From Cyclobacteriaceae bacterium (lineage in GTDB: Bacteria > Bacteroidota > Bacteroidia > Cytophagales > Cyclobacteriaceae): a DNA stretch of 64,000 bases. Location: NCBI GenBank assembly GCA_028285445.1, contig JANQPQ010000043.1:124001-188000 (forward strand), written 5' to 3'. Positions 25,572 to 34,808 of this stretch are shown here, in pieces. The position numbers and the translations under genes were made by a program. The notes under the pieces are model-generated. The model made no database searches. It had not been told where the DNA came from and saw only the letters and a list, made by a program, of their open reading frames with translations. The number at the start of each line of letters is the position of its first letter. Position 1 is the first letter of the stretch.

Positions 25572-27938
25572 ATGCTCAAGAACTACGTCAAAACGGTTAT
25601 TCGAAGTTTGTTAAAAAATCAACTGACTTCCTTCATAAACATTGCTGGATTATCAGTAGCCATTGGCTGCAGTATGGTGGTTTACTCCTTTGTTAACTGG
25701 CAGTACAAAACTGATTCCTTTCACGTTAACAAGGACAAAGTCTTCTACATAAAGAATGCTATAAATCGCAATGGCGAAACAGAGCTATGGGGGTTTACTC
25801 CGGCACCACTGGGGCCGATGATCCAACAGGATTTTCCACAGGTAAAACGCATGGTAAGAATTGAGAGGCGCAGTGCCATATTCCGCTACAACGACTTGGT
25901 ATTTAATGAGTTTGTGCAATTCACTGACCCTGAGTTTATGCACATGTTTTCCTTTCCCATCAAATGGGGGTCGCGAGATGCGCTATTTGATAATTCTAAG
26001 ATCATCCTTAGTGAAAGTATGGCAGTTAAGTATTTTGGGGATGAAAACCCGGTTGGGAAACAAATCACTACCACCTTTAGCGATGGCATTGTGCAATCTT
26101 ACGAAGTAGGGGCGGTGCTTGCAGAATATCCTAAAACCGCAAGTTTTAGATTTAGATTATTGGTGGGGCACGCTAATCTTAAAACGGCTGACCCGGATGT
26201 TGATTATGACGACTGGAGCGATTTTATAACCGCGACCTTTATTGAGTTTGAGAACCCGGAAGGTGCCGAGGTGGTTTCCGAAAAAATGGCGAAGTACCTG
26301 GAACTACAAAATGCCGCTCGTCCCGATTGGCCTAGCGAAAATTACCTGCTACATCCTTTAAGCACAGTATCTCGAAGCGCTTACCAGATGAATAATACCA
26401 TAATTAGAAGTGAAGATCCCACCGGAACCATAATGCTTTCCACGTTGGGAACGTTCCTCTTAATTCTCGCCTGCTTCAACTATATAAATATTTCCATTGT
26501 GTCTGCGACTAATCGCCTTAAAGAGATTGGAGTAAGGAAGGTAATTGGTGGAAGCAGGAGACGAATTATTGGCCAGTTTTTAGTGGAGAACTTGGTTATC
26601 ACTTTTATTGCTATGGTACTGGGATTGGCACTAGGCTATTTTCTCATTGTGCCTGGAGTGGACAATATGTTTAGCATTGGTATCGAGATTAATTTGCTAG
26701 ATCCGTCGCTTTGGATCTATTTCGTGGCAGTTCTACTGGTTACGGGTTTGGGCTCCGGTGCATACCCTGCTATCTATATTTCATCATATAGAGTGGTAGA
26801 GATCTTCCGCGGCCGGCAGCGGTTTGGGTCCAAAAACCTATTCACGAAGATCTTTCTTACTTTTCAATATGTGTTGGCATTGGTCCTGGTCGTAACGGGA
26901 ATTGCATTTACGCAGAATGCCAAATATCAGCAGGGTCGTGATTGGGGCTATGGTAAGGAGCAAGTGCTAGGCATTAGGCTAGACAATGCTTCACAATTTG
27001 AAGCCTTGAAAAATCAGCTGTCTCAAAATCCGGATATATTAAACATTGTAGGCTCCAATAGTCACATTGGACAAACAGCGGGGCTTGTGGCCGCTGAAGT
27101 TGAAGGTGAGTTGCGTGAACTGCTGCGTTTTAGAGTTGGTGAAAACTACCACCAAGTATTGGGCTTGAGGCTTGTGGAAGGAAGGTTTTTCAACGAGGGT
27201 AGTGAAACAGACTTTGAGGAATCAATAGTGGTAAATGACATGTTCATTCGTAATATGAACTGGGAAAGCGGCTTGGGCAAATCGATTATTTACGACAGCA
27301 CGCGCTACAATATTGTCGGTGTGGTTTCTGATTTTCACCACCAGTCGTTTAATAATAAAATGCGGCCGGCATTCTTCAAATTGGTTAAGGAGGAAGACTT
27401 TAGGTATTTATCATGCCTGGTAGCTGCTGGTAGTGCAAACAAGACCGCAGACTTTCTAGAGTCAACTTGGAAGGAGTTGTATCCAGACCTACCTTACAAT
27501 GGTTTTTTTCAAGACGAAGTATTCGAAAGCCAGCTGCAGCACGCTGGTAAGCATGGAGAGCTGATGGCTTACGTTGCAGCCATTGCAATAGTGCTGGCTT
27601 GCATGGGCTTGTTTGGATTAGTTTCATTACGGGTAGCAATGAAAATGAAGGATTTCAGCATTAAGAAGGTGCTGGGTGCAGGCGTGGTTAATATGATTAA
27701 TGGAGTTAACAGCCAGTTTATGGGGGTATTGGTCTTGGCCATTATCATTGGGGGGCCACTCAGTTTCATTTTCTACCAATCTGTACTTGAGATGGCTTAT
27801 GCATACCACATGCCCATTGTGGTTACCCCTGTGCTGGTAGCCGTAGTGCTCCTGGTGGTAGTAGCCCTTTTAACAGTATCGTCAGTAGTTTACAAAGTCG
27901 TGGTAAGCAACCCCGTGGATAGTCTCAGGACAGAGTAA
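25572..27938 (+). CDS. MacB/FtsX-type ABC permease
   Basis: 788 residues. It starts MLKNYVKTVIRSLLKNQLTS, with a short AAGGA ribosome binding site. The first half has the FtsX signature EIGVRKVIGGSRRRIIGQFL. In the second half the signature is altered to DFSIKKVLGAGVVNMING. The end is NPVDSLRTE. Two periplasmic core domains are present (YKTDSFHVNKDKVFYIKNAI in the first). No ATPase gene is adjacent and it appears to be a single-gene unit. The altered second signature is a family variant and need not mean loss of function. Confidence 0.95.
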   Translation: MLKNYVKTVIRSLLKNQLTSFINIAGLSVAIGCSMVVYSFVNWQYKTDSFHVNKDKVFYIKNAINRNGETELWGFTPAPLGPMIQQDFPQVKRMVRIERRSAIFRYNDLVFNEFVQFTDPEFMHMFSFPIKWGSRDALFDNSKIILSESMAVKYFGDENPVGKQITTTFSDGIVQSYEVGAVLAEYPKTASFRFRLLVGHANLKTADPDVDYDDWSDFITATFIEFENPEGAEVVSEKMAKYLELQNAARPDWPSENYLLHPLSTVSRSAYQMNNTIIRSEDPTGTIMLSTLGTFLLILACFNYINISIVSATNRLKEIGVRKVIGGSRRRIIGQFLVENLVITFIAMVLGLALGYFLIVPGVDNMFSIGIEINLLDPSLWIYFVAVLLVTGLGSGAYPAIYISSYRVVEIFRGRQRFGSKNLFTKIFLTFQYVLALVLVVTGIAFTQNAKYQQGRDWGYGKEQVLGIRLDNASQFEALKNQLSQNPDILNIVGSNSHIGQTAGLVAAEVEGELRELLRFRVGENYHQVLGLRLVEGRFFNEGSETDFEESIVVNDMFIRNMNWESGLGKSIIYDSTRYNIVGVVSDFHHQSFNNKMRPAFFKLVKEEDFRYLSCLVAAGSANKTADFLESTWKELYPDLPYNGFFQDEVFESQLQHAGKHGELMAYVAAIAIVLACMGLFGLVSLRVAMKMKDFSIKKVLGAGVVNMINGVNSQFMGVLVLAIIIGGPLSFIFYQSVLEMAYAYHMPIVVTPVLVAVVLLVVVALLTVSSVVYKVVVSNPVDSLRTE

Positions 27939-28048
27939 CTCCGGAAACAGCTTTCATACCGGCATAGTACTATCCGAAGCAAAGATTAGCTCCCGAAGTA
28001 TGATAACTTCAGGAATAGATCCAGTGGAGCTATATGGCATAAACAAGT

Positions 28049-29188
28049 TTAGTTCTGTTGAAAAAGTAGGTCAGAAATTTCCTCAACTAGCATGTCCTTA
28101 GCAGATGGTGATTGATTACAAAGGATAATTATGGTCTTATCCTTATCAACATACCTGACAATAGAAGATTCATATCCCGGCCAGAGCCCATTGTGTTCAA
28201 TCCGCTTTCCATGATTCTTTCCATCAATTTTGAAGTCATCCTTTACGTACCAACCAAAACCATAGCCACTGGCAGTTCCATTGGGAAGGGGGTTGTCAAT
28301 AAACGCTTCGAGTAAGTTTGCTTGTTCAACCAGTTGATTTGAATAAAGTGCGCGATCCCACCTGTACAAATCCGATGTATTTGAAAGAATTCCCACACCC
28401 CCATAAATTGAATCGGACCAAGCTAATCCAAACGATGATACGAAGGTAGAGTCTCTGGGGTTGAAAACTTTCCCGAAAACGTAATTCTGCATTTCGGTTC
28501 CCTTATGGGCTTGAGAGAAGATGCCGCTATTTTGCATGCCTGTTGGCTGAAAAATTCTCTGTTGCAGAAGCTCGATATAATCCATGCCTGTCACCTCTTT
28601 CATCACCAAGGGTAAAAGAAAATAGCCAACATTAGAATATTCCCATTGGCTACCAGGAGTAAATGCCAAGGCTGGCTTCTCCTTTTCAAGGTATTTCAGA
28701 ATAAACTGGTTGGTATAAATTTCGGCCTGGTTCATATTGCTGCGAGCCCACATAAAAAACTGCTGTTCGGAAAGGCCGGAAGTGTGCGTAAGCAAATGTC
28801 GGATGGTGATATTCTTGTAGGGGAGGCTGGGTAAATATTTGCTAACGGCATCGTCGTAATTCAACTTGCCCTCTTGCTTCAATTGCACCATCAGCAGCGC
28901 AGTAAATTGCTTTGAGATCGAAGCAATTTCAAAAGTAGAATTGGAAGTAATTTTGTGAGCCGAATCTAAATCTTGATATCCGTATTCTTTATTCAGAACT
29001 ATTTCGCCGTCTTCAGCCACCAATACCGACCCGGAAAACTTATTTGAGAAGTAGTAACTGCTAACCAGCGAATCAATGGCTGACACCAATCGCTTTTTTC
29101 GATCTGTCGATTTCGTTTGAGGCCAAGTGGTGGCAGAGCCAAATATCAGGGTGGCAATTAAGAGGTTGAGAAAAGTAGAATTCTTCAA
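28049..29188 (-). CDS. secreted class C beta-lactamase-fold serine hydrolase
   Basis: 379 residues; the start appears to be TTG (no in-frame ATG precedes the signal peptide LLIATLIFGSATTWPQ). Catalytic motifs: SISKQFTALL (SxxK), YSNVGYFLLPL (YxN), and HNGLWPGYES in place of the K-T-G box. An HLLTHTSGL segment is also typical. The family includes class C beta-lactamases, D-alanyl-D-alanine carboxypeptidases and esterases; short stand-alone members are seldom true beta-lactamases. A peptidase or esterase role in the periplasm is likely. Confidence 0.9.
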   Translation of the reverse strand: MKNSTFLNLLIATLIFGSATTWPQTKSTDRKKRLVSAIDSLVSSYYFSNKFSGSVLVAEDGEIVLNKEYGYQDLDSAHKITSNSTFEIASISKQFTALLMVQLKQEGKLNYDDAVSKYLPSLPYKNITIRHLLTHTSGLSEQQFFMWARSNMNQAEIYTNQFILKYLEKEKPALAFTPGSQWEYSNVGYFLLPLVMKEVTGMDYIELLQQRIFQPTGMQNSGIFSQAHKGTEMQNYVFGKVFNPRDSTFVSSFGLAWSDSIYGGVGILSNTSDLYRWDRALYSNQLVEQANLLEAFIDNPLPNGTASGYGFGWYVKDDFKIDGKNHGKRIEHNGLWPGYESSIVRYVDKDKTIIILCNQSPSAKDMLVEEISDLLFQQN

Positions 29189-29271
29189 GGTTTGGGAATT
29201 TGTTTGTGGTCATTGGACTGGCAAGTGCCCACATAGGTTTCACCCCCTATGGAATTCCCTATAAATCTGTC

Positions 29272-30288
29272 TTATAGTATATTTTGATAACTGTAATTCA
29301 GATTCTTGCCGAAACCCATACGCAACAGGTTTATGGAAGAAGTGGCGGCTCGTACCTTTTCCTTCCTGATAGTTGAGAATTTGTCGTACGAAAAATTGCC
29401 TTGGCATAACCTGTCGAAAGCCTTCAGTTTGATGAGAATTCCCTCACTCATTACAAACAGTAAATAGAGAAAGTCATCTTTTCTGTTTTCGGCGAATCTG
29501 GAGTGCTTAATGCGGGGGAAGAGGTTATTTCTGTAAGACACTAGATCGGAGGCGATAGCTTCCAGATTTGGTCTAACCGAGGCAAAAGTCTTCATTTCTT
29601 TTGCCAGGTCTTTATGTAAGTCTTGTGCATCGTTACAGTATTGTATAAATGCGCCAAGATCAAACCATATTTCATGTTCAGCTTCTTCCATGTGCTGCGG
29701 AACCAGCGAACGCAAAACCAACATACTATAACCGCCTTTATCTATGCAAATCTCGTTTACTTCCTCCGCTGTTATGTTGGGGTCAAATTGACGCTTACTT
29801 CTTATCTGCGCCTCGAAAAGCAGGCGATAGAATTGGAGTGCTTCTTGTTTGCCAGGTTCAGGTAATGAGTTGAAAAACTTACGAAAGCAAGCCTTGTAGA
29901 GTACCATCGCATCGCCTTTTACGTCATTGAATTGCTCAGACTGTAGAGAGCGCAGGGTTGTGCCATCTAGTTCAACATCATCAATAACCATGTCGCAAGC
30001 TGCCAGCAAAGCACCACAATGCATAAAAGCAGCCTTTTCTTTTTGGTTGGATTTGTGGCCAATAAGTTGGCATAGCTGGTCGCTGACGAAAAGGAACTCT
30101 GCCATGTACCACTGCATTTTCATCAAGGCATTAGCCGGCAATTCATTCTCCCTACCTATGCCCAGAGCAGAGGTAGTGGCCAATATCTCTTTTCTAGATC
30201 TTCGGTGGTACGATGAATTCACATAGTTGAATTTGCTGATGGCTACCAGTGCCTTGGCCAGGCGATATGTGTTTTTAAAAGCAATCAA
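29272..30288 (-). CDS. isoprenoid-synthase-fold-like protein with diverged aspartate motifs
   Basis: 338 residues; TTG start at 30288, with no ATG available before the conserved part. It is almost wholly helical by composition. Around residues 98-108 it has ACDMVIDDVELD, resembling the first aspartate-rich motif of class I isoprenoid synthases. About 75 residues later comes an IDKGGYSMLVL segment, like the K-T-G helix of prenyltransferases. Then at about 216-231 comes QYCNDAQDLHKDLAKE, resembling the second motif (NDxxDxxKE or DDxxD). The order and spacing suit the trans-prenyltransferase/terpene cyclase fold, but the overall sequence is divergent and no canonical DDxxD pair is seen. It lies 12 bases downstream of the GNAT gene. 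No other isoprenoid gene is nearby. Confidence 0.55.
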   Translation of the reverse strand: MIAFKNTYRLAKALVAISKFNYVNSSYHRRSRKEILATTSALGIGRENELPANALMKMQWYMAEFLFVSDQLCQLIGHKSNQKEKAAFMHCGALLAACDMVIDDVELDGTTLRSLQSEQFNDVKGDAMVLYKACFRKFFNSLPEPGKQEALQFYRLLFEAQIRSKRQFDPNITAEEVNEICIDKGGYSMLVLRSLVPQHMEEAEHEIWFDLGAFIQYCNDAQDLHKDLAKEMKTFASVRPNLEAIASDLVSYRNNLFPRIKHSRFAENRKDDFLYLLFVMSEGILIKLKAFDRLCQGNFSYDKFSTIRKEKVRAATSSINLLRMGFGKNLNYSYQNIL

Positions 30289-30300
30289 TTTAGTGCCGGG

Positions 30301-30819
30301 TTAGTCAGAAATATCGAGCCTCATCAAAATATCGGTTTGCAGATCACTGCCAAGAAGGAAGTCATGCTTGGCAAACTCCTTAAATCCGTGTCGTTCATAG
30401 AACTTTATAGCCCGGGTGTTTTGATCCCAAACACCAAGCCAGATGTAGGCAGCTTTGTTTTCCTTTGCGGTTGCCACGGCAGTTTCGAAAAGTTGCTGAC
30501 CGATACCACTGCCTTGGAGGCCGACTTTAACATAGATCCTCTCAATCTCCAGCGAGGAATCATCCTGTATATCCGTTTGGGCCGGACCACGGTTTAGCTT
30601 TAAATACCCAACTGCCACATCTTTATCCAGGGCGAGGTAAAATATTGAATCACGGTTTGTCAGCTGCTCTTCTATTTTTTCCCTGGTGAAGTTCGCTGCC
30701 AGGTAATTGTTCATGTCTTCTACCGTGTTTGCGTCTTTGAAAGAATGGTAGAAGGTATCTCTGCCAAGGGGGTGTAATTTATCCAGATCTGCAAGGCCAG
30801 CTTTTCTAATTTCTATCAT
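30301..30819 (-). CDS. GNAT-family N-acetyltransferase
   Basis: 172 residues, a complete single GNAT domain. The acetyl-CoA-binding motif A is IERIYVKVGLQGSGIGQQLF, with Q-x-x-G-x-G. Motif B lies near AAYIWLGVWDQNTRAIKFYE, and the ending RHGFKEFAKHDFLLG is typical. The N-terminus MIEIRKAGLADLDKL is the usual first strand. The substrate cannot be told; YkkB- or PaiA-like polyamine acetyltransferases have a similar FYERHGF ending. It is in a tight run with the gene below it (12 bases) and the DUF1801 gene above it (6 bases). Confidence 0.93.
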   Translation of the reverse strand: MIEIRKAGLADLDKLHPLGRDTFYHSFKDANTVEDMNNYLAANFTREKIEEQLTNRDSIFYLALDKDVAVGYLKLNRGPAQTDIQDDSSLEIERIYVKVGLQGSGIGQQLFETAVATAKENKAAYIWLGVWDQNTRAIKFYERHGFKEFAKHDFLLGSDLQTDILMRLDISD

Positions 30820-30825
30820 CTACTG

Positions 30826-31236
30826 CTAGCTACCATATTGCCACTGATCGCTTTTTGAGATGATCTTCTTCAAAGCATCAACATTTATGTCATCCAGCTT
30901 CTTTAGGTACAAGCAACCCTTGCCGGTCTTGTGTGGCCCGAGCTTTTTGAGCAAAGCTTTTTCATCGTTAATATCATACATCACGTAGACGGTAAGGTGT
31001 GTTTTGCCGGGTGAAAAACCTACATTGAACCATTCAAATTCATCGCCGCTCTTGCGCTTGTATCTGTATTTCCCAAATCCGATTATGCGTTCGCCCCAAA
31101 GCTTAGGTTGCTTGCCGGTAATTTCCTTCATGATTTTAACCAGCTTGCGGCTGTCTGCCTGGCGTACTTGATTTTCAACCTCTTTAATAAAGGCCGGTAC
31201 ACTCTTATTGGTTTCGGTGTTGACTAGCGTTTTCAT
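30826..31236 (-). CDS. DUF1801 (YdhG-like) protein
   Basis: 136 residues. The N-terminal part SVPAFIKEVENQVRQADSRK and the core KLWGERIIGFGKYRYKRKSG, followed by WFNVGFSPGKTHLTVYVMY, match the DUF1801/YdhG fold. The ending TGKGCLYLKKLDDINVDALK is also typical. Function is unknown for the family; iron or nucleotide roles have been proposed but not shown. It heads a compact leftward run with the GNAT and isoprenoid-synthase-like genes. A second DUF1801 protein lies at 52761-53123. Confidence 0.9.
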   Translation of the reverse strand: MKTLVNTETNKSVPAFIKEVENQVRQADSRKLVKIMKEITGKQPKLWGERIIGFGKYRYKRKSGDEFEWFNVGFSPGKTHLTVYVMYDINDEKALLKKLGPHKTGKGCLYLKKLDDINVDALKKIISKSDQWQYGS

Positions 31237-31309
31237 GTTTTTTGCAGGTCAGATTCCAGGTTTGTTGACCTACTCTAATGTAACAATATCCGAGCTATGT
31301 TTCTTGGGG

Positions 31310-32344
31310 TTATGGAAACAGGACAGAAAGAATTTCTGCAGCCAATAGATTTGCCATTGGAGATTTACGGTAGTATCCGTGATGAGAGAGTACTATCACG
31401 GTGAGGTCTTTGTCCAGATAGTGCCTCAAGGTAGCACTGTGCAAAATGAAGTCATCATCTCCGGAATGTACCATTACCCGGCCCTTTGAGCCGTCGAAAA
31501 GATTCCAGCCGTATCCATAGTGAATGCTCCTTTTAGGAACATGACGAGTCAACAGTTGCTCTAAACTGGCTGCATTCAATACCTTCCTTTCAAGTAAAGC
31601 GTTTTTCCACTTCAGTAGGTCTTTTGCTGAAGATAACACACCGGTTGCTCCTTTGTATCCATAATTTGTGCTCCATTCCTGGGGGTTCCCATTTTTCTTT
31701 TTTGGTGGGAACGCAAATAGTAGGGACTGCCACTTTTTCTGGTCTCCTGCGCATCCGGTTTCCTTCATCTCCAAAGGAATAAAAAACTGTTCATGTAGAA
31801 ACTGCTCGTAGCTGATGCCGGTAATTTCTTCAATAATTATAGCCAGGAGGTGATAGCCATCACTAGAATAGCTGTAGGCGCCTGGTTCGCCAGTACTGTG
31901 AGACAGAATGGTTTCCCTCGCTTTGGAGCTATACTCAATTCCGTCAGCTGCGTAATTATCTCCCAAACCCGAAGTGTGGGTCAGCAACTGATGGATGGTT
32001 ATGTGCGCTTTATCGGCAGGTACATTTGCCAGATAATTATCAATTGTTTCCTGAACTGATATTTTGCCCATTTCTTGAAGCTTAAGAATAGCTGCGGCGC
32101 AAAATTGTTTAGACAAAGAGCCAATCCAAAAAGAGAAACTATCCTCGGCTTTAAGCTTGTAGTTTCTGTAAAAAACTACCTCTCCTTCAGATGCGACTAG
32201 TACCGCGCCGCCAAAATCCATCTTCTTCTGGGAAATAATCACTGAGTCAATACGGGTGGAGAGATTCCTCAACTGTTGAGCTTCAACTCCATTCTGGTGG
32301 AGGAAAATGATAATAGAGAAAATAAAGGGGAAAGTTCTAAGCAT
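31310..32344 (-). CDS. secreted class C beta-lactamase-fold serine hydrolase
   Basis: 344 residues, with signal peptide FPFIFSIIIFLHQNGVEAQ. Motifs: SLSKQFCAAA (SxxK), YSYSSDGYHLL where YSS stands in place of the usual YxN, and HSGDDDFIL at the third box. The HQLLTHTSGLG block is present. The change from Asn to Ser in the YxN motif is tolerated in some esterase-like members. It is divergent from the AraC gene at 32410, and a strong inverted repeat covers its start codon and leader, so that regulator probably controls it. Confidence 0.88.
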   Translation of the reverse strand: MLRTFPFIFSIIIFLHQNGVEAQQLRNLSTRIDSVIISQKKMDFGGAVLVASEGEVVFYRNYKLKAEDSFSFWIGSLSKQFCAAAILKLQEMGKISVQETIDNYLANVPADKAHITIHQLLTHTSGLGDNYAADGIEYSSKARETILSHSTGEPGAYSYSSDGYHLLAIIIEEITGISYEQFLHEQFFIPLEMKETGCAGDQKKWQSLLFAFPPKKKNGNPQEWSTNYGYKGATGVLSSAKDLLKWKNALLERKVLNAASLEQLLTRHVPKRSIHYGYGWNLFDGSKGRVMVHSGDDDFILHSATLRHYLDKDLTVIVLSHHGYYRKSPMANLLAAEILSVLFP

Positions 32345-32368
32345 ATGTTGTGCAAAACTACAACATAT
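32343..32368. promoter_or_regulatory. inverted repeat operator candidate between hydrolase and AraC genes
   Basis: A perfect 9-base inverted repeat (32343-32351 and 32360-32368) with an 8-base spacer. It covers the start codon of the hydrolase gene and lies 41 bases before the preferred AraC start. The size and symmetry suit a dimeric regulator. Confidence 0.5.
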
Positions 32369-32409
32369 ATTCTATGCAACCCAGAACATTGCAGTTGGGT
32401 CTTTTCTAC

Positions 32410-33477
32410 ATGACCCTAGATCTAATAAATAATTTCTCCATTTTCTTACTCGCAGGAGTGATTCAATGTGTAGTAGTGGCCCTTTTTCTTATTACAAAAC
32501 AAAACCAGGCCAAGTACCTGGGGGCATTGTGGCTGGTTTACGCGGTTGTGCTGTTGGAGATTTTTCTTACCGAAAGCGGTTTGATAATGCAAACCTGGTA
32601 TCTACGAAATATTGCTGAGCCACCTTCCTTTCTCATAGGCCCATTAGTCTACTTCGCGGTGGCATTGGGGGTGGGCCAACCAGCAAAGCACAAATTAGTA
32701 CATCTCCTGCCTTTCTTTGTGATGATCGTACTCCATGTCACTTATCTTATCAGTGGAAGCCAATCGATTATAAGCTCCTACATATTTACTCACCTCAACT
32801 CGAATGATGTTGGTTCTTTTGGGTTTCTAGCTGGGCTGTCATCTCATGCGCTGGTAACCTTCCTACATCTGCTGTTTTATCTTTTGCTTAGTGCCCAGCG
32901 CTACCGTTCCCAGCCAGTTAAGGTGCCCTGGATCGAATTCCTCATGGTAGGTTCTACTATTTGTTATTTGGCCTTTGGTGTTGTCATATTTCTGTTCAAC
33001 ATAGCCGGCAGTGAATCTTACTATGGAGTGTTCCTGACGGGGTTCACGTATTTGTTTGCCTTCTATCTGCTAAAGCACTCAAATGATTTCGAATTGAAAG
33101 TCAGATACGAGGGGTCTCCCCTTAATGAGAGAATGAAGGAGGAAATTATAACAGATCTGTCGGAAAGAATGCGATCTCGTAAATGGTACCGCGAGCAAGA
33201 TCTTAGCCTGGAGAAAGTGGCGACTGATATGGGGCTTTCAAAAAACTACTTGTCTCAGGCTATAAATGAAAAGTTGAAAATGAACTTCTCACAATATTTA
33301 AATGACCTGCGGGTGGATGAAGCCAAGCAGCTGTTGCTTAGAGAGGATCTACGCCACCTAAAATTATCAGAGATTGGACATTTGGCTGGTTATAGGTCAA
33401 AGTCTGTATTTTACAGCTCATTCAAGCAACGAGAAAAAACGACACCATCGGCCTTTATCAAAAGTTCGAATTTATAA
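32410..33477 (+). CDS. AraC-family regulator with N-terminal membrane domain
   Basis: 355 residues from the preferred ATG (MTLDLINNFSIFLLAGVIQC). In-frame ATGs at 32350 and 32374 would put the start in or next to the operator-like palindrome. Residues about 8-225 contain seven hydrophobic helices. After a linker the C-terminal AraC domain follows: LEKVATDMGLSKNYLSQAIN for the first HTH and LSEIGHLAGYRSKSVFYSSF for the second. This architecture is frequent in Bacteroidota, where the membrane part is thought to sense a ligand. The divergent serine hydrolase is the likely target. Confidence 0.9.
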   Translation: MTLDLINNFSIFLLAGVIQCVVVALFLITKQNQAKYLGALWLVYAVVLLEIFLTESGLIMQTWYLRNIAEPPSFLIGPLVYFAVALGVGQPAKHKLVHLLPFFVMIVLHVTYLISGSQSIISSYIFTHLNSNDVGSFGFLAGLSSHALVTFLHLLFYLLLSAQRYRSQPVKVPWIEFLMVGSTICYLAFGVVIFLFNIAGSESYYGVFLTGFTYLFAFYLLKHSNDFELKVRYEGSPLNERMKEEIITDLSERMRSRKWYREQDLSLEKVATDMGLSKNYLSQAINEKLKMNFSQYLNDLRVDEAKQLLLREDLRHLKLSEIGHLAGYRSKSVFYSSFKQREKTTPSAFIKSSNL

Positions 33478-33557
33478 ACTCATACATCATTCTCATATTA
33501 GCTCCATTTCGGAGAGTTCAACTTCCGTAGAATTGAATTGAATTAAAAACGGAAGAC

Positions 33558-34793
33558 ATGAGGAAAATCATTGCAATAATACTGGGACTGGTAAGTCACA
33601 CTTTAATAGCTCAATCGCCTTTTGTCGGACTGAGCAATGACGCCGTGTTGGAGGACTTAGCATACATGCAAACACAAATTGAGACCTTCCACCCCGAACC
33701 ATATTTGTTCATTTCCCAAAACGATTTTAAGGTAAGGGTTGAGGAGTTCCAGAGAGACCTACCGGGAATGAATGATGATGAGAAGTTGGTTGGGCTGTTA
33801 GGGTTACTAACCGCCATTGGTCAAGGACATTGTAATCTCAGGCCCTTTGATCACTACAGCAGGGTGGCCATAAGCATAGATGTGATAGCGGGTGAATATA
33901 GAGTTATTTCTATCGATGAAAATCATGCCTCCTTGCTGGGATCAGTGCCCAAGGCCATTAATGGGATGCCCATTGCGGAGGTGTTAGCAAAATTGTCAAT
34001 GGTGGTGCCACAGCACGAGACTACCTCATTTTCGGAGGGCTGGATATCTTATTATCTCACCGTTGGGCAGATCTTGCATGGGCTGGGGATAATAAACAAT
34101 AACGAATCCATCAAATATCAATTTGAGCTCAAAGACGGCACTCTGGCCAGTCTTACGCTACCGACAAACAGCCCTGAAGGGCGGGCAGCTATCAAACGGG
34201 TATCTGCCACGAAGCAGCGGCCGTTATATAGACAACGCCAACAGGAGATTACAGATGAAGGGGGAAGAGGCTTATGGGTGAAGCAAATGGATAACTTTCT
34301 CTACTTTCGATTTTCCTCGTACCCTCCAACCAAAGTATTCAAGCAGTTCAGAAAAAAGATTGCCAAGGCAATCAGGAATGACCCATCGAAACGGCTCTTC
34401 CTTGACCTCAGGCAAAATGGTGGTGGAGATTTTATCAGGGTAAGGAAGCATTTTTTGCCTACTCTGGAAAAGGCGGTTAAGAAAAGTGGCACCCAGGTCT
34501 ATGTGGGTATTGGAGCAAACACATTTTCAGCTGCGGTATCTAACGCTACTGATTTTGTTAAGCACCTCAAGGGAGTGTTGATTGGTGAGATTACTTCGGG
34601 CAGGCCCAACGGATATCAAGACAATTGTGGTTTTGTATTGCCAAATTCAAAAATTCCTGGATCGACGGCTTGTACCTACCGAGAGTTTATAGACGAAGAC
34701 ACGCCCGGACTATTCCCTGAAATTGAAGTGAATACCACCTGGGAGCACTATGTAAATGGCCTTGATCCGATTATGGAATACTTGAATAAATAG
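33558..34793 (+). CDS. secreted S41-family peptidase
   Basis: 411 residues; signal peptide 1-19 (ends LIAQS). A helical N-terminal part with LGLLTAIGQGHCNL (the usual GHT/C segment) precedes a PDZ-like region. The S41 core has RLFLDLRQNGGGDF, the nucleophile at about S324 in GANTFSAAVSNA, and GEITSGRPNGYQDN, where an arginine stands in the place where related proteins often have lysine. The ending TPGLFPEIEV is usual. Such proteins are periplasmic or surface C-terminal-processing-type peptidases. It follows the AraC gene by 80 bases in the same direction. Confidence 0.9.
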   Translation: MRKIIAIILGLVSHTLIAQSPFVGLSNDAVLEDLAYMQTQIETFHPEPYLFISQNDFKVRVEEFQRDLPGMNDDEKLVGLLGLLTAIGQGHCNLRPFDHYSRVAISIDVIAGEYRVISIDENHASLLGSVPKAINGMPIAEVLAKLSMVVPQHETTSFSEGWISYYLTVGQILHGLGIINNNESIKYQFELKDGTLASLTLPTNSPEGRAAIKRVSATKQRPLYRQRQQEITDEGGRGLWVKQMDNFLYFRFSSYPPTKVFKQFRKKIAKAIRNDPSKRLFLDLRQNGGGDFIRVRKHFLPTLEKAVKKSGTQVYVGIGANTFSAAVSNATDFVKHLKGVLIGEITSGRPNGYQDNCGFVLPNSKIPGSTACTYREFIDEDTPGLFPEIEVNTTWEHYVNGLDPIMEYLNK

Positions 34794-34808
34794 ACTGCGA
34801 TAGGGCAA

